DNA of 64,000 nucleotides from Granulicella sp. 5B5 (GCF_014083945.1 NZ_CP046444.1:3162001-3226000); one strand, 5' to 3'. Positions 27,919 through 37,746 are shown, counted from the first letter of the stretch. Translations and numbers: made by a program. The notes: generated by a model from the letters alone, not told the origin.

Positions 27919-29096
27919 GCCTTGCGTGGCTCCGCAAGCGCGCTTGTTTGGGCTGCCCTTGCATCGGCAAGAAGCTCCACCAGCGCACTCGTGTTCTTTC
28001 GCATATCGTACCGCGTTGTGGCGCTCTGTAATGCGCGGGCGCTCATCGCCTCGCGTTCTGCGGGGCTCAAGCCGGTCCATTGCGTCAGCAGGGAGATCAC
28101 GCCTTCCAGGGTATCGTCATCCACCAGCGCGCAGCCGTCGGCGGCCAGGTCCTCCGCAATGTTGATGGGCTGCGTGATCAGCACAGGCTTCCCGCAGGCC
28201 AGGGCCTCCACGACCGCGATGCCGAAGTTCTCCTGATGTGACGGCAGGACGAACGCTTCGCATCCCGCAAACGCGCCCCACTTCCTCTCGCCCTTCAGCA
28301 TGCCTGGCCAATGAACGCGCTCTGCTATGCCTGCGCGCTCGGCCATACGCTGCAGTTTGCTTTGCCAGCCCGCGCTGTCTGGGCCGGCCATTACCAGTTG
28401 CACGTCCGGTTGCAGTAGCGCAACCCGCGCGAAGGCTTCGATCAACAGATCGCACCCCTTCTTCGGGTCGAGGCGGCCGAGAAAGAGTAGATACTGCTTG
28501 TCGCGCAGAGCCGGGCAGAGCGCGTAGAACGCCTCGCGGCACTCCGCTACATCCGCAGACGGCGCATCGGCTCCCAGACCGATCACCGCCGCGTTCCAGC
28601 GATGCAGCCAGAAGCTCTGCGCAGCGAGACCGCGCTCGGCCTCTGTCGTGAACACCACACGCAGCGCGTGCCGCAGCACCCAGTATTGCACCGGCAGCCA
28701 GTAGAGCCACTTCTTCATATGCTTGATGCGTGATGCGCGCTTGAAGTACGGGTCCAGCATTCCGTGTGCAAACACCAGATAGGGCACGTGTCCGGCCACA
28801 GTGCGCAACACAGCGAGCGAGAGGTACTCCCACATACCATGTAGCACAACGCCGTCGTAGCGGTTGCGGTTGGCGCGCAGCCACGGCACCAGCTTCGCGG
28901 AGTAGGCCCCCTTGCAGTCACCGCCCAGCGCATGAACGGTAAACGGAGCAGCTTGCAAGTAGCCAGCCTGCGGATCGTCCAGCGTCAGCACCTCGCTATC
29001 GCAGCCATCAGGGGCCGAGCGCAGCATCATCCGCACAGCCTCCTGCGGGCCGCCGCTATCGGGCCTCATGTTGCTGATGATGTGCAGAATCCGCAA
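27915..29096 (-). CDS. Family 4 glycosyltransferase
   Basis: This GT-B glycosyltransferase shows an N-terminal ILHIISNMRPDSGGPQEAV and C-terminal GRLDPKKGCDLLIEAF, VLPSHQENFGIAVVEALACG motifs that bind the nucleotide sugar. TTG 29096 is chosen as start because gggag lies about 9 bases before it and the conserved part begins there; an ATG at 29204 in frame would overlap the upstream gene by 65 bases. Length is then 393 residues. It probably adds one sugar in the exopolysaccharide repeat unit. Confidence 0.88.
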   Translation of the reverse strand: MRILHIISNMRPDSGGPQEAVRMMLRSAPDGCDSEVLTLDDPQAGYLQAAPFTVHALGGDCKGAYSAKLVPWLRANRNRYDGVVLHGMWEYLSLAVLRTVAGHVPYLVFAHGMLDPYFKRASRIKHMKKWLYWLPVQYWVLRHALRVVFTTEAERGLAAQSFWLHRWNAAVIGLGADAPSADVAECREAFYALCPALRDKQYLLFLGRLDPKKGCDLLIEAFARVALLQPDVQLVMAGPDSAGWQSKLQRMAERAGIAERVHWPGMLKGERKWGAFAGCEAFVLPSHQENFGIAVVEALACGKPVLITQPINIAEDLAADGCALVDDDTLEGVISLLTQWTGLSPAEREAMSARALQSATTRYDMRKNTSALVELLADARAAQTSALAEPRKA

Positions 29097-29139
29097 GCTT
29101 CGCCGCTCCCTCGCTACGTCGTGATGATACCAACTAGGC

Positions 29140-30399
29140 TCATGGTGTGAGCTTGCCGGTCGTGTATGCGAGCGCGGCACGCAGGCCACGCACGTCTTCC
29201 TCAAAGCTCCACGTCTTCATGCGCTCCCGTGCGGCGTCGCCCATGGCGCGCGAGGCGCCGGGCGGCGTCAGCACACGGCTCAGCGCGTGCATCAGCGCCT
29301 CCACGTCGCCCACCGGATACACGCAACCCTGCACGCCATCAGTCACAAGGTCAGCATGGCTGCCCACATCGCTGGAGACGATCACCGCGCGGCCGGATGC
29401 CATCGCTTCATTCACGATCAGCCCCCAGGGCTCATGCCGTGAGGGCAGTACAAACACATTCGCCAGCCGAAAGAACACAGGCAACTCGGTCTGGTTGCGA
29501 AAGCCCGCAAAGCGCACGTGCTGCAGCTCTAATTTTTGGCATTCTGCTTCGAGCCGAGGACGCTCTTCGCCATCTCCCACAATCACGAGGTACGGCGACT
29601 TCTCCGGCGCGCAGGTCGCAGTAAACCTTGCGTATGCAGCAACCAGATGGTCGGCATGCTTGCGCGCCTGCAGCTTGGACGCAAAGAGCACCACGCTTCT
29701 GCCCGGCTCCAGTCGCAACTCCGTGCGCAGCGCCTCTGCCTGTTGCGCTGCTGCTTCCACGCGCTGCGCGAACCAATCGTTATCGACGGCATAGGGCATC
29801 GGAAATTGTGGCACGGCATCGCCGAAGTAGTGCCGCCAGTACTCCGCGTTAAATTGTCCGATAGGCAACGTAGCGTCTATGCAACCGCGCAGTGCAGAAA
29901 AGAAGAGCCGCTTCAGCGCGAGCTTCCAGCCGCTGCGTTCGCGGTCGCCGAGCCAGCCCTCGGCGCGCAGCAGCACCGGGATGCCAAGCATCTTTGCCGC
30001 GAGTATCGCCTGCAGGGCGTTGATGCTTGCATAGCCGTGGACCCATAGTGCATCGAAGGCAGGGCTGCCGTCCGCGTTCTGCAAATGCCTGTAGATGCCG
30101 TGGCTGATGGGACTGGTCATCGAGACGGTACCATTGTCTCGCAACGCCGGCAGGAACTCCGATTTGTATCCCTCCAGCAAGGGCACGTCCCAGTTCACCT
30201 CAACGCCGAACCCCGCGTCCTTGTAACCTCGCACAGAGAAGTCGGAGCCGAACAGCACCGTCAATGCGATGTCCGGTTCCTGCGCGATCCGCCGCAGCAG
30301 AGGCGCTTGGTACTGGATGGGATGGCTTACAACATAGGCGAGCCGCACCGGTCTTGTCTCGTTTCCATGCTGGAATGCAGTGTAATCTGGCGTTCGCAT
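29140..30399 (-). CDS. Family 4 glycosyltransferase
   Basis: A second GT-B enzyme, 419 residues from ATG 30399, which is preceded by ggggaggg. It has LAYVVSHPIQYQAPLLRRIA at the acceptor side and ASKLQARKHADHLVAAYA plus VLPSRHEPWGLIVNEAMASG in the donor-binding half. The N-terminus resembles transferases of sialic acid or rare-sugar type that begin with SHPIQYQ. It is in line with the exporter gene upstream (25-base gap), so it belongs to the same transcript. Confidence 0.9.
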   Translation of the reverse strand: MRTPDYTAFQHGNETRPVRLAYVVSHPIQYQAPLLRRIAQEPDIALTVLFGSDFSVRGYKDAGFGVEVNWDVPLLEGYKSEFLPALRDNGTVSMTSPISHGIYRHLQNADGSPAFDALWVHGYASINALQAILAAKMLGIPVLLRAEGWLGDRERSGWKLALKRLFFSALRGCIDATLPIGQFNAEYWRHYFGDAVPQFPMPYAVDNDWFAQRVEAAAQQAEALRTELRLEPGRSVVLFASKLQARKHADHLVAAYARFTATCAPEKSPYLVIVGDGEERPRLEAECQKLELQHVRFAGFRNQTELPVFFRLANVFVLPSRHEPWGLIVNEAMASGRAVIVSSDVGSHADLVTDGVQGCVYPVGDVEALMHALSRVLTPPGASRAMGDAARERMKTWSFEEDVRGLRAALAYTTGKLTP

Positions 30400-30424
30400 G
30401 GCAGATGCCCTCCCCGTCATGCGG

Positions 30425-31426
30425 CTAACGCAGTGTGATGACTGTAATTAGCACGCTCGCCACGCCAAGCAGCGTCCCGAGACTGCCGTTGCTGATGGAA
30501 GCCTTGAGCATGCTGTTGGGGAGAAAGACGATGTCGTTCGGTTGCAGGATGGGGTCTGGCGCCTTGCCATAAAGCACACGCTTCACATCCAGCTTCACAA
30601 TCGTTCGCTCGCCGCCCACTGTGCGAATCACGCGCAGGTCGTCGTACTTGCCTTCGAAGGTAATGCCACCGCTCAGAGCGGTCGCCTGCATCAGCGTCAG
30701 CGGTGTATAGGGCGTCAGTGCGATTACTCCGGGCGTCTTGAACGCGCCGATCATATACACCACACCGATGCGCGAGATGATGATCGTATCGCCGGCAAAG
30801 ATCGGGATATCGGCGACCTGACTGTGCATGGGGTCGCTGCCCAGGTTCACCACAATCGGCTCCGGTTGTCCGGGCCTGTGGATGGTGATTACGTGGCTCG
30901 CAGTCGGCGGCAGCCCGCCGACGCTCGTCAGTACGTCCAGCAATCTCCGCGTGCCGATGATCGGGACAATGCCGTGCGCCTCTCCGATAACGGTCGCCAC
31001 GGCGTTGGGGCCTTCGGTGATCTGCAGCGTCACCTGCGGGTTGCGGTAGATGCCTGCATCGACCAGTTTCTGCGCGATCAGCCGTTCGGCCTCGGTGATG
31101 GTGAGCCCCTCCATATGCACTTCGCCAATCAGCGGCAGCACCACATTGCCGTCTGTGCCGATGCGGATGCTGGGCGAGTAGTCGGACTGCCCGAAGATGT
31201 GGATTCCGATCATGTCCCCGGCGGTCAGCAGTACATCGTGCGTCGGCGGGTAGAGCGTAGTTCTGTCGGTCGTCAGTGTCACAGGCCGATTGATCTCCGG
31301 GCTCGCCGTAGGCGATGCAGGCCCGTTGAACTGCGCGACGGCGGGCAACGCCGCCAGCACGAGCGTGGTCGACATCAGGGTGCACCACAACGTATACCGT
31401 CTGTACACTGCGAGCTGCCGCATCAT
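30425..31426 (-). CDS. Polysaccharide export outer membrane protein (Wza-like)
   Basis: From ATG 31426 the protein has 333 residues. A signal peptide covers about 1-31 (ending ALPAVAQ); no lipobox Cys is visible. It then has the poly-export domain (LLTAGDMIGIHIFGQSDYS...VVLPLIGEVHMEGLT) and SLBB domains (VYMIGAFKTPGVIALTPYT), with a C-terminal hydrophobic helix (GTLLGVASVLITVITL). It forms the outer-membrane channel for exopolysaccharide with a Wzc partner. Its start overlaps the Wzc stop codon (ATGA). Confidence 0.92.
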   Translation of the reverse strand: MMRQLAVYRRYTLWCTLMSTTLVLAALPAVAQFNGPASPTASPEINRPVTLTTDRTTLYPPTHDVLLTAGDMIGIHIFGQSDYSPSIRIGTDGNVVLPLIGEVHMEGLTITEAERLIAQKLVDAGIYRNPQVTLQITEGPNAVATVIGEAHGIVPIIGTRRLLDVLTSVGGLPPTASHVITIHRPGQPEPIVVNLGSDPMHSQVADIPIFAGDTIIISRIGVVYMIGAFKTPGVIALTPYTPLTLMQATALSGGITFEGKYDDLRVIRTVGGERTIVKLDVKRVLYGKAPDPILQPNDIVFLPNSMLKASISNGSLGTLLGVASVLITVITLR

Positions 31427-33618
31427 GGCTTCCCTCCGTCCCGCTTGTTCCATCCACGCGGGTCCCAGGATTTGCTGTCGACGCCCTCCGAACCGTAACC
31501 CGAGTACCCGTAGTAGCCGTAATACGCCGCATACTCCGGCGCGTTCAGGTCTACGGCGTTCAGCACAATGCCTGTGATTCTCGCGCCCGAACGCATCAGC
31601 AGGTCGCGTGCGCGCCGCAGTGCATGTTTGCTGCTCTTGCCCTGGCGCACGATCAGGACCACGGCATCGGCCTGCTGCGCCAGCACAATACTGTCCGTCA
31701 CAGAGAGCATCGGCGGCGAATCCATGACGATGTGCGTATAGGTGGAGCGGGCTTCATCCAGCAGCTTCTGCATCGGTTGCGAGCTCAGCATCTCGGTCGG
31801 AAAGGGGGGTACGGGGCCGCTCACCAGCACGTCGAGCCCCGGCGCATCGTGCAGGCTCTGGATGGCTTCCTTCAGCGTAGCGCTGCCGGTTAGTACCGAG
31901 GTCAGACCCACGTTGCCGGTGAGTCCAAGCCGATGGTGTATCGTTGGGCGGCGCAGATCGGCATCGATCAACAGTACGCGCACGCCGCGCTGCGCCAGCA
32001 CGGTCGCCAGGTTCATCGAGACGGTCGTTTTACCTTCGGCGGGTGTTGCACTGGTCAACAGGATCGTCTGGGGCTCGCCACCCGCCACGGAGAGCAGCAG
32101 CGACGTGCGCAGCGCACGGAAGGCCTCAGCCGACTGCGACCTCGGACTCGCCAGCACCACGAGCGATCGATAGACCAGACTCAGGTGAGAGACCTCCGGA
32201 GAGCCACGGCGTGTACGTGGTATTAGCGCCAGCGATGGCAGCCCGGAGACCGACTCCACCTCGCTCACCGTCCGGAGCCCCATATCCAGGCTGTCGAGCA
32301 CGAACGCCAGCACCACGCCGATGATCAGCATTCCCAGCGCATCGATCATCATGATCGTCGACTTCGGCCGCAGCGACGGGCCGATTGGCGGCATTGCTAC
32401 ATCCACGATGTCGATCTCGGTCGACTCCAGCCCGGCCTGCACTCCTGCGGTGCGCAGCCGCTGGCTCAGGTTATCGTAGAGTGTACGGTTGGCATCGAAC
32501 TCGCGCTGTTTCAGGGTATAGTTCACCAGCGCATCGCGCAGCCTGAAGGCCTCGTCCTGTTGTGCTTCCAGCGCAGCTTTGGTGTGGTCTTCCTCTGCCT
32601 TCGCTGCGATATAAGCAGCTTTGGCGTCAACCAGCACGCGGTTCTGCTCCTCAGTCAGCTCCCGGGTCAGCTCGGCGATCTGATCCTTCACGGCCAGTAC
32701 CTGTGGATGGTTCGGGCCTAGGTTTGCCGTCAGCTCCGCCATGCGCGCCCGCGCTGTGTTCAACTGGGTGCGCAGGGAGATCACCGCTGGACTCGTTCGG
32801 CTCGCATCCATCTCCTGCGTTGTGCTGCTTGGGTCAGTGCCTGCGATGACCTTGTATCGCGTCTCCGCTTCAATCCTCGACAGCTCCGCCGCATTGGCCG
32901 CTTTGTTCAGGTCGGCCAGGTTGTTCGTCACCTGGTTCAGGTTCGGGTCGAAGCCCAGCACGCCTAGCTGTTTCTGCAGGTCGATCATGTTGCCCTGCGA
33001 AGCCTCCACCTGCTTCTTCAGGTCGTCCAGTTGGTGGGAGAAGAACTCTGTCACGCGCTGCTCCGCTTCCTGCCGCGACTGAAAGCTCCGCGTGATGTAG
33101 TCCTTCACCAGCCGGTTCACAATGTCGGCCGAGAGCCGCGCATCCAGCGTGCTGCAGCTGATGCGGATGATGTCGGTCTTGGGCAGCGGGCTGATGCTCA
33201 CGATGCCTTGCATCGAGCCCAGTACGCTCTGCCGCACGATCGGGTCATCCAGGTTGCGCGGCTTTGGGCTCGGTCCCATGAACCTGGGGTCATTGGCCAG
33301 ATTCAGATCGCGAGCTACATTCAGCAGCAGTGTGTCGCTCTTCAGCAGCGCTACCTGTGTGGGAATCGGAAACGTGTTGTCGGAGCCGGTTCCGCTACTC
33401 AGTCTGAACTCGTTGGTCGAGCCGCTGCGAATCTCGATGGTGCCGGAAGCCTCGTAAATGCGTGGCTGCGTTACCGCCTTGTAGTAACCCCATCCGGCGC
33501 CCAGCACGCTCAGCAGCAGGATTACCCACAACCGCTTGCGGATGGTGATCCAGGCATCGGACAACGCGTTCTCCGATGCCTGGTCCACGGCCGTCAGTGG
33601 GAGGCCGTGGCTCTCCAT
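31423..33618 (-). CDS. Wzc-like polysaccharide co-polymerase / BY-type tyrosine kinase
   Basis: This 731-residue fused protein has an N-terminal Wzz domain with TM1 at about 30-47, a long coiled-coil periplasmic region with GNVR-type features (QREFDANRTLYDNLSQRL), TM2 near 415-435, and a cytoplasmic kinase. The kinase has Walker A SATPAEGKTT, Walker A' LLIDADLRRP and Walker B IVMDSPP. The C-terminus is a tyrosine cluster (YAAYYGYYGYSGYG), the autophosphorylation site. It controls chain length and export with the Wza-like protein, and is likely opposed by the CpsB-type phosphatase at 25111. Confidence 0.95.
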   Translation of the reverse strand: MESHGLPLTAVDQASENALSDAWITIRKRLWVILLLSVLGAGWGYYKAVTQPRIYEASGTIEIRSGSTNEFRLSSGTGSDNTFPIPTQVALLKSDTLLLNVARDLNLANDPRFMGPSPKPRNLDDPIVRQSVLGSMQGIVSISPLPKTDIIRISCSTLDARLSADIVNRLVKDYITRSFQSRQEAEQRVTEFFSHQLDDLKKQVEASQGNMIDLQKQLGVLGFDPNLNQVTNNLADLNKAANAAELSRIEAETRYKVIAGTDPSSTTQEMDASRTSPAVISLRTQLNTARARMAELTANLGPNHPQVLAVKDQIAELTRELTEEQNRVLVDAKAAYIAAKAEEDHTKAALEAQQDEAFRLRDALVNYTLKQREFDANRTLYDNLSQRLRTAGVQAGLESTEIDIVDVAMPPIGPSLRPKSTIMMIDALGMLIIGVVLAFVLDSLDMGLRTVSEVESVSGLPSLALIPRTRRGSPEVSHLSLVYRSLVVLASPRSQSAEAFRALRTSLLLSVAGGEPQTILLTSATPAEGKTTVSMNLATVLAQRGVRVLLIDADLRRPTIHHRLGLTGNVGLTSVLTGSATLKEAIQSLHDAPGLDVLVSGPVPPFPTEMLSSQPMQKLLDEARSTYTHIVMDSPPMLSVTDSIVLAQQADAVVLIVRQGKSSKHALRRARDLLMRSGARITGIVLNAVDLNAPEYAAYYGYYGYSGYGSEGVDSKSWDPRGWNKRDGGKP

Positions 33619-33787
33619 ATCGGCTTGGGGGCATCATAAGGTGCGGGCATCATCGTAGCCAGTCTACGCGAACCGGCCCGCACAGTTCACGCTGGATCAT
33701 GCGCCGCTCCAAATCTGGTTGCAGCTTCAAAATCAGGACGCCGGCCGTTACCTTTTCAGCAACATAGACTCGTTCGGGCAACGATCA

Positions 33788-34105
33788 TTACATGCCCAGC
33801 TGCGGTGCATCGGCCGATTGCGGGCTGCTGTGCAGCTTTGGAAACCACGTCAGCTGCACGGCCATCGTAGTGTCCTTGTTCACGCCCTTGCTGCTAGAGC
33901 AGGCATCTGCGCGGCGGTTGATCGGGTAGCGGTGCGGGAGTTTGCTTCGGCGTCTGGCCTACGGGCACCGGCATGGAAGGCAGGCTACTTGCCGGTGCGG
34001 ATTTGGGTGCGGGCTCCGCGGCGGCCGGGTCGGCGTCTGCGCGATCAGGGGGCGTCCTGCAGCGAGCCCGAGCGTCAAGGTGAACAGAACAGCAGGTTTA
34101 GGCAT
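33788..34105 (-). pseudogene. Possible degraded small secreted Pro-rich protein gene
   Basis: In the 512-base gap between the Wzc and E1-like genes, ATG 34105 opens a signal-peptide-like MPKPAVLFTLTLGLAAGRPL. A Pro/Ala-rich middle (PAAAEPAPKSAPASSLPSMP) is in a shifted frame, and a plausible C-terminus (NKDTTMAVQLTWFPKL) is back in the first frame and stops at 33788. The first frame itself has a TAG near 33960. Two compensating indels would restore about 105 codons. Without homologues this is only a suggestion; the rest of the gap shows nothing. Confidence 0.25.
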
Positions 34106-34130
34106 GCGGCTGCAGGAGATCGTCATGCCC

Positions 34131-34859
34131 TCAGCGTACGGCCTGGCGCGGCTTCGGGATCGGAATGGAACGCACCTTGAGGTAGCTTTGCAGGCGGCCC
34201 AGCGGCTGCTGCGAGCGTGGCAGCTTCGTTGCCGTCGGCGAGGTCACCGCCCAGATCACCGCAGGTCCGTCATTGTGCCGCGCGCGGATCACCGACTCCT
34301 GCATCACGCGGTAGACGGCCACTGCATCCGCGCCATCCACGGCCAGAATCGGTAACCGCAGCTTCTTTGCCACGGTCTGCATCGCTGCCCAGCTCAGTAC
34401 GCCGGGCTTCTTGCCCGAGCCACCGTTCACCGCATCTTCGCAGACAAGGATCAGAGGGACGCGCTGCTCATGCGCCCAGGCAAGCGCCTCCGCCCAACCA
34501 GCTTCAGCCATGCCGGCCCGCGTGTACGCCAGCACCAGTCCATTGCTGCCAGCCGCAGTTAGCCCGCGAGCAGTAGCCGCGCAGGCTGCCAGTCGTGCTC
34601 CAGTCATCGGCGCCAGCATACCGGGAACCTTCGGGTCTTTGCCCTTGGGTGCCAGCTCCTCAGCCGTCGCATCGTCTGCTTCTGCGCACAGCAGGTCGCC
34701 AGGCATCAGCTGCATGGTGGTTGCCGCCAGCAACGCCTCACGCGCGCTGCCCTTGGTCGTCCGGCGTCGTGCGGCTGCTCGCTCCAACGCGAGACAGCGC
34801 AGCATCAGCAGGTACAGCTCACTCAGCTTTCGGTGGGGTAGCAGCGGGTTCTCAGGCAA
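34131..34859 (-). CDS. Divergent E1-alpha-like (TPP dehydrogenase family) protein, probably not catalytic
   Basis: This 242-residue protein resembles the alpha subunit of 2-oxoacid dehydrogenase E1 (about 320-360 residues): LSELYLLMLRCLALERA at the N-terminus, a G-x-AREALLAATTMQL block where E1-alpha has GQEA, then MAEAGWAEALAWAHEQRVPLILVCEDAVNG. The TPP motif GDG...NN is not kept: the first part reads YTRAG and the final Asn pair is ED. It is therefore probably unable to bind Mg-TPP normally. It is encoded just downstream of aceE on the same strand, 69 bases away. The function is unknown. Confidence 0.7.
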   Translation of the reverse strand: MPENPLLPHRKLSELYLLMLRCLALERAAARRRTTKGSAREALLAATTMQLMPGDLLCAEADDATAEELAPKGKDPKVPGMLAPMTGARLAACAATARGLTAAGSNGLVLAYTRAGMAEAGWAEALAWAHEQRVPLILVCEDAVNGGSGKKPGVLSWAAMQTVAKKLRLPILAVDGADAVAVYRVMQESVIRARHNDGPAVIWAVTSPTATKLPRSQQPLGRLQSYLKVRSIPIPKPRQAVR

Positions 34860-34928
34860 ACAGGCGTTTCCTTCTGCGGGAGGGGATAGTTTGTCTCGTC
34901 TAGTATGCCAGCAGTTGCAGCGCGGCGA

Positions 34929-37610
34929 TTACGCCTTCGCCGCACCCGCGCCTTCTGTGTTCAGGCCCAGCTCCGCAAGCGCCTTCTCCGCGGCCTTCGG
35001 CTTCACCACGCCCTCGCGGGCCAACTTCGACAGCGTCGCGGCTACGATCGACTCCGCATCCACCTCAAAGTGGCGGCGCAGGTGCTCGCGGTTGTCGCTG
35101 CGGCCAAAGCCGTCGGTACCCAGCGTAACCAGGCGGCTGCCCAGCCATGGCGAGAGCGAATCCGGCAGCGACTTCATGTAGTCGCTCGCCGCGATGATCG
35201 GTCCTGCGGCATCGCCCAGAGCCTCCACCACGTAGGGCTTCTTCTCCTTCACGGCAGGGTGCAGCCGGTTCCAGCGCTCGACATCCAGGCAGTTGCGGCG
35301 CAGCTCGTTGTAGCTCGTCACGCTCCACACATCGGCGGTCACGTTGTACTTCTCTGCAAGAATCTGCTGTGCACGCAATGCTTCGTTTAGGATCGGGCCG
35401 GACCCAAATAGCTGCACCTGCGCAGGCTTGTCAGAAGCCTTGAACTTGTAGATGCCGCGCAGAATCCCTTCGCGGATCGCGTCGATGTTCTCGACCGCGG
35501 GCATCGCATAGTCCTCGTTATACATCGTGATGTAGTAGAAGCAGTCTTCCGAGGCTTCATACATGCGGTGCAGGCCATCCTGAATGATGACCGCCATCTC
35601 ATACACATACGCCGGGTCGTAGGTGAGGCACGTCGGGATGGTGCCCGCGAGCACGGGGCTGTGTCCGTCCTGATGCTGCAGGCCTTCGCCGAGCATCGTC
35701 GTGCGCCCGGCGGTGCCGCCCATCAGGAAGCCCTTGCCGCGCGAGTCCGCAAAAGCCCAAGCCATGTCCCCGATGCGCTGGAAGCCGAACATCGAGTAGT
35801 ACATGTAGAACGGCACCATCGGCAGCTTGTAGTTGCTGTACGCCGTGCCCGCCGCGGTAAAGCTCGCCATCGAGCCCGCCTCGGTGATGCCTTCTTCGAG
35901 GATCTGCCCGCCCTTTTCCTCGCGATAGCTCAACAGCATGTCCGCATCGTGCGGCGTGTACTTCTGGCCCTCGCTCGCGTAGATGCCCACCTGCTTGATC
36001 ACCGACTCAAGGCCAAACGTACGGCCCTCGTCGGGCACAATCGGCACAATCAGCTTGCCGATCTTCGGGTCCTTCAGCAGCCCTTTGAGCATGTTCACAA
36101 AGCCCATCGTCGTGGAAACGGCGCGGCCCTTGGAGCCCGCCAGCCACTCGTTGAAGAACTCGATCTTTGGCGCCGCAAACTCGATCGCCGGCACCTTGCG
36201 CTCCGGCAGATACCCGCCCAGCGCCTGTCGCCGCGCCTGCATGTACTGCAGGGCAGCGTCATCCGCACCCGGCTTGTAGAACTGCGCGTCCTTCGCCGCC
36301 TCATCCGGTACGGGAATATCGAACTGCTTCACAAACGCCGCAAGACCCTCATCCGTCAGCTTCTTCTCGGAGTGCGTCGCGTTGCGTGCCTGCGCCGTGC
36401 CCATGCCGTAGCCCTTGACGGTCTTCGCCAGGATCACCGTCGGGCCGCCCTTGTGCTCCAACGCGCGCTTGTACGCGTTGTAGATCTTGCCGGCGTCATG
36501 CCCACCGCGATGCAGCCGTGTCAGCTCCTCATCGCTCTTGTCCTTCACCAGCTCCACCAGCTCGGGGTACTTGCCGAAGAAGTGCTCGCGCAGATACGCG
36601 CCACCCTTGGCCTTGTAGGCTTGGAAGTCGCCATCCACACACTCTTCCATACGCTTCAGCAGCAGCCCCTGGTGGTCGCGCTCAAACAGCTCATCCCAGT
36701 CCGAACCCCAGATCACCTTGATGACGTTCCATCCCGCTCCGCGGAACATGCCTTCGAGCTCGTCGATGATGCGCTTGTTGCCGCGCACCGGTCCATCCAG
36801 CCGCTGCAGGTTGCAGTTCACCACAAAGATCAGGTTGTCCAGGTGCTCCCGGCTGCCCAGCGAGATCGCGCCCAGCGTGTCGACCTCGTCCGTCTCACCA
36901 TCGCCGACGAACGCCCACACCTTGCGGTCGGTCTTCTCAATTAGCTCACGATTCTCCAGGTACTTCATAAACCGCGCCTGGTAGATCGCATTCAGCGGCC
37001 CAATACCCATCGACACGGTCGGGAACTGCCAGAAGTCCTTCATCAGCCAGGGGTGCGGATAGCTCGAAAGCCCCGGCTCGTCGCGCAGCTCGTGCCGGAA
37101 ATTCTTCAGGTGCGTCTCATTCAACCGGCCCTCAAGGAACGCGCGCGAGTACACACCCGGTGAAGCATGCCCCTGGAAATAAATCATGTCGCCCGGCTGC
37201 GAGCCCCCGTTGCTCGTCGGATAGTTCGCGCGGAAGAAGTGGTTGAATCCCACCTCCAGCAGCGTCGCCAACGACGAGTACGTCGAAATATGCCCACCAA
37301 TACCCGCGTCATACTTGTTCTGCTTGTGCACCATCGCCATCGCGTTCCAGCGAATCAGCGCCTCCACGCGCCGCTCCAGCTGGCGGTCGCCGGGATAGGG
37401 CACCTCGTCATACTTTGCGATGGTGTTCTGGTACGGCGTGGTCACATCGCCGGTGGCGGAGACGCCCGCCTCTCGCGCCCGCGTCCGCAGCGCAGCGATA
37501 ACGCTCTCAGCCTGCTTCCAGTCATGCGCGACGACCTCGTCAAACGCTTCGATCCACTCAGCGACCTCAGCGGTCAGGTCCTTCTTTACGGCTTCGTCGA
37601 GCAGTGCCAT
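34929..37610 (-). CDS. aceE: Pyruvate dehydrogenase E1, homodimeric type
   Basis: ATG 37610 (MALLDEAVKKDLTAEVAEWI) gives 893 residues, the normal size for AceE. The TPP-binding stretch VGDGETDEVDTLGAISLGSREHLDN-type region is intact, as are HASPGVYSRAFLEGR, the Gln-rich KTVKGYGMG segment and GLQHQDGHS. It decarboxylates pyruvate and passes acetyl groups to E2 lipoyl domains. The upstream open frame to 37784 is non-conserved. The E2 and E3 genes are not in the window. Confidence 0.97.
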   Translation of the reverse strand: MALLDEAVKKDLTAEVAEWIEAFDEVVAHDWKQAESVIAALRTRAREAGVSATGDVTTPYQNTIAKYDEVPYPGDRQLERRVEALIRWNAMAMVHKQNKYDAGIGGHISTYSSLATLLEVGFNHFFRANYPTSNGGSQPGDMIYFQGHASPGVYSRAFLEGRLNETHLKNFRHELRDEPGLSSYPHPWLMKDFWQFPTVSMGIGPLNAIYQARFMKYLENRELIEKTDRKVWAFVGDGETDEVDTLGAISLGSREHLDNLIFVVNCNLQRLDGPVRGNKRIIDELEGMFRGAGWNVIKVIWGSDWDELFERDHQGLLLKRMEECVDGDFQAYKAKGGAYLREHFFGKYPELVELVKDKSDEELTRLHRGGHDAGKIYNAYKRALEHKGGPTVILAKTVKGYGMGTAQARNATHSEKKLTDEGLAAFVKQFDIPVPDEAAKDAQFYKPGADDAALQYMQARRQALGGYLPERKVPAIEFAAPKIEFFNEWLAGSKGRAVSTTMGFVNMLKGLLKDPKIGKLIVPIVPDEGRTFGLESVIKQVGIYASEGQKYTPHDADMLLSYREEKGGQILEEGITEAGSMASFTAAGTAYSNYKLPMVPFYMYYSMFGFQRIGDMAWAFADSRGKGFLMGGTAGRTTMLGEGLQHQDGHSPVLAGTIPTCLTYDPAYVYEMAVIIQDGLHRMYEASEDCFYYITMYNEDYAMPAVENIDAIREGILRGIYKFKASDKPAQVQLFGSGPILNEALRAQQILAEKYNVTADVWSVTSYNELRRNCLDVERWNRLHPAVKEKKPYVVEALGDAAGPIIAASDYMKSLPDSLSPWLGSRLVTLGTDGFGRSDNREHLRRHFEVDAESIVAATLSKLAREGVVKPKAAEKALAELGLNTEGAGAAKA

Positions 37611-37746
37611 CGCCTTTACCTCTTGGTATGCAAATTTCCCTCTACTACGATAAATGCGGCTTATACCTCTACGCCAGCAGTGTCCCAATATCGGCTGAAA
37701 TCGAGTTCTCGGGTGAAATTCGGTCGTGCCATCCGCGCAAAATGAA

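Noticed and set aside
35568-36944. 458-codon plus-strand open frame
   Set aside because: It is antisense to aceE, rich in His/Arg/Leu and with no motif or ribosome binding site.
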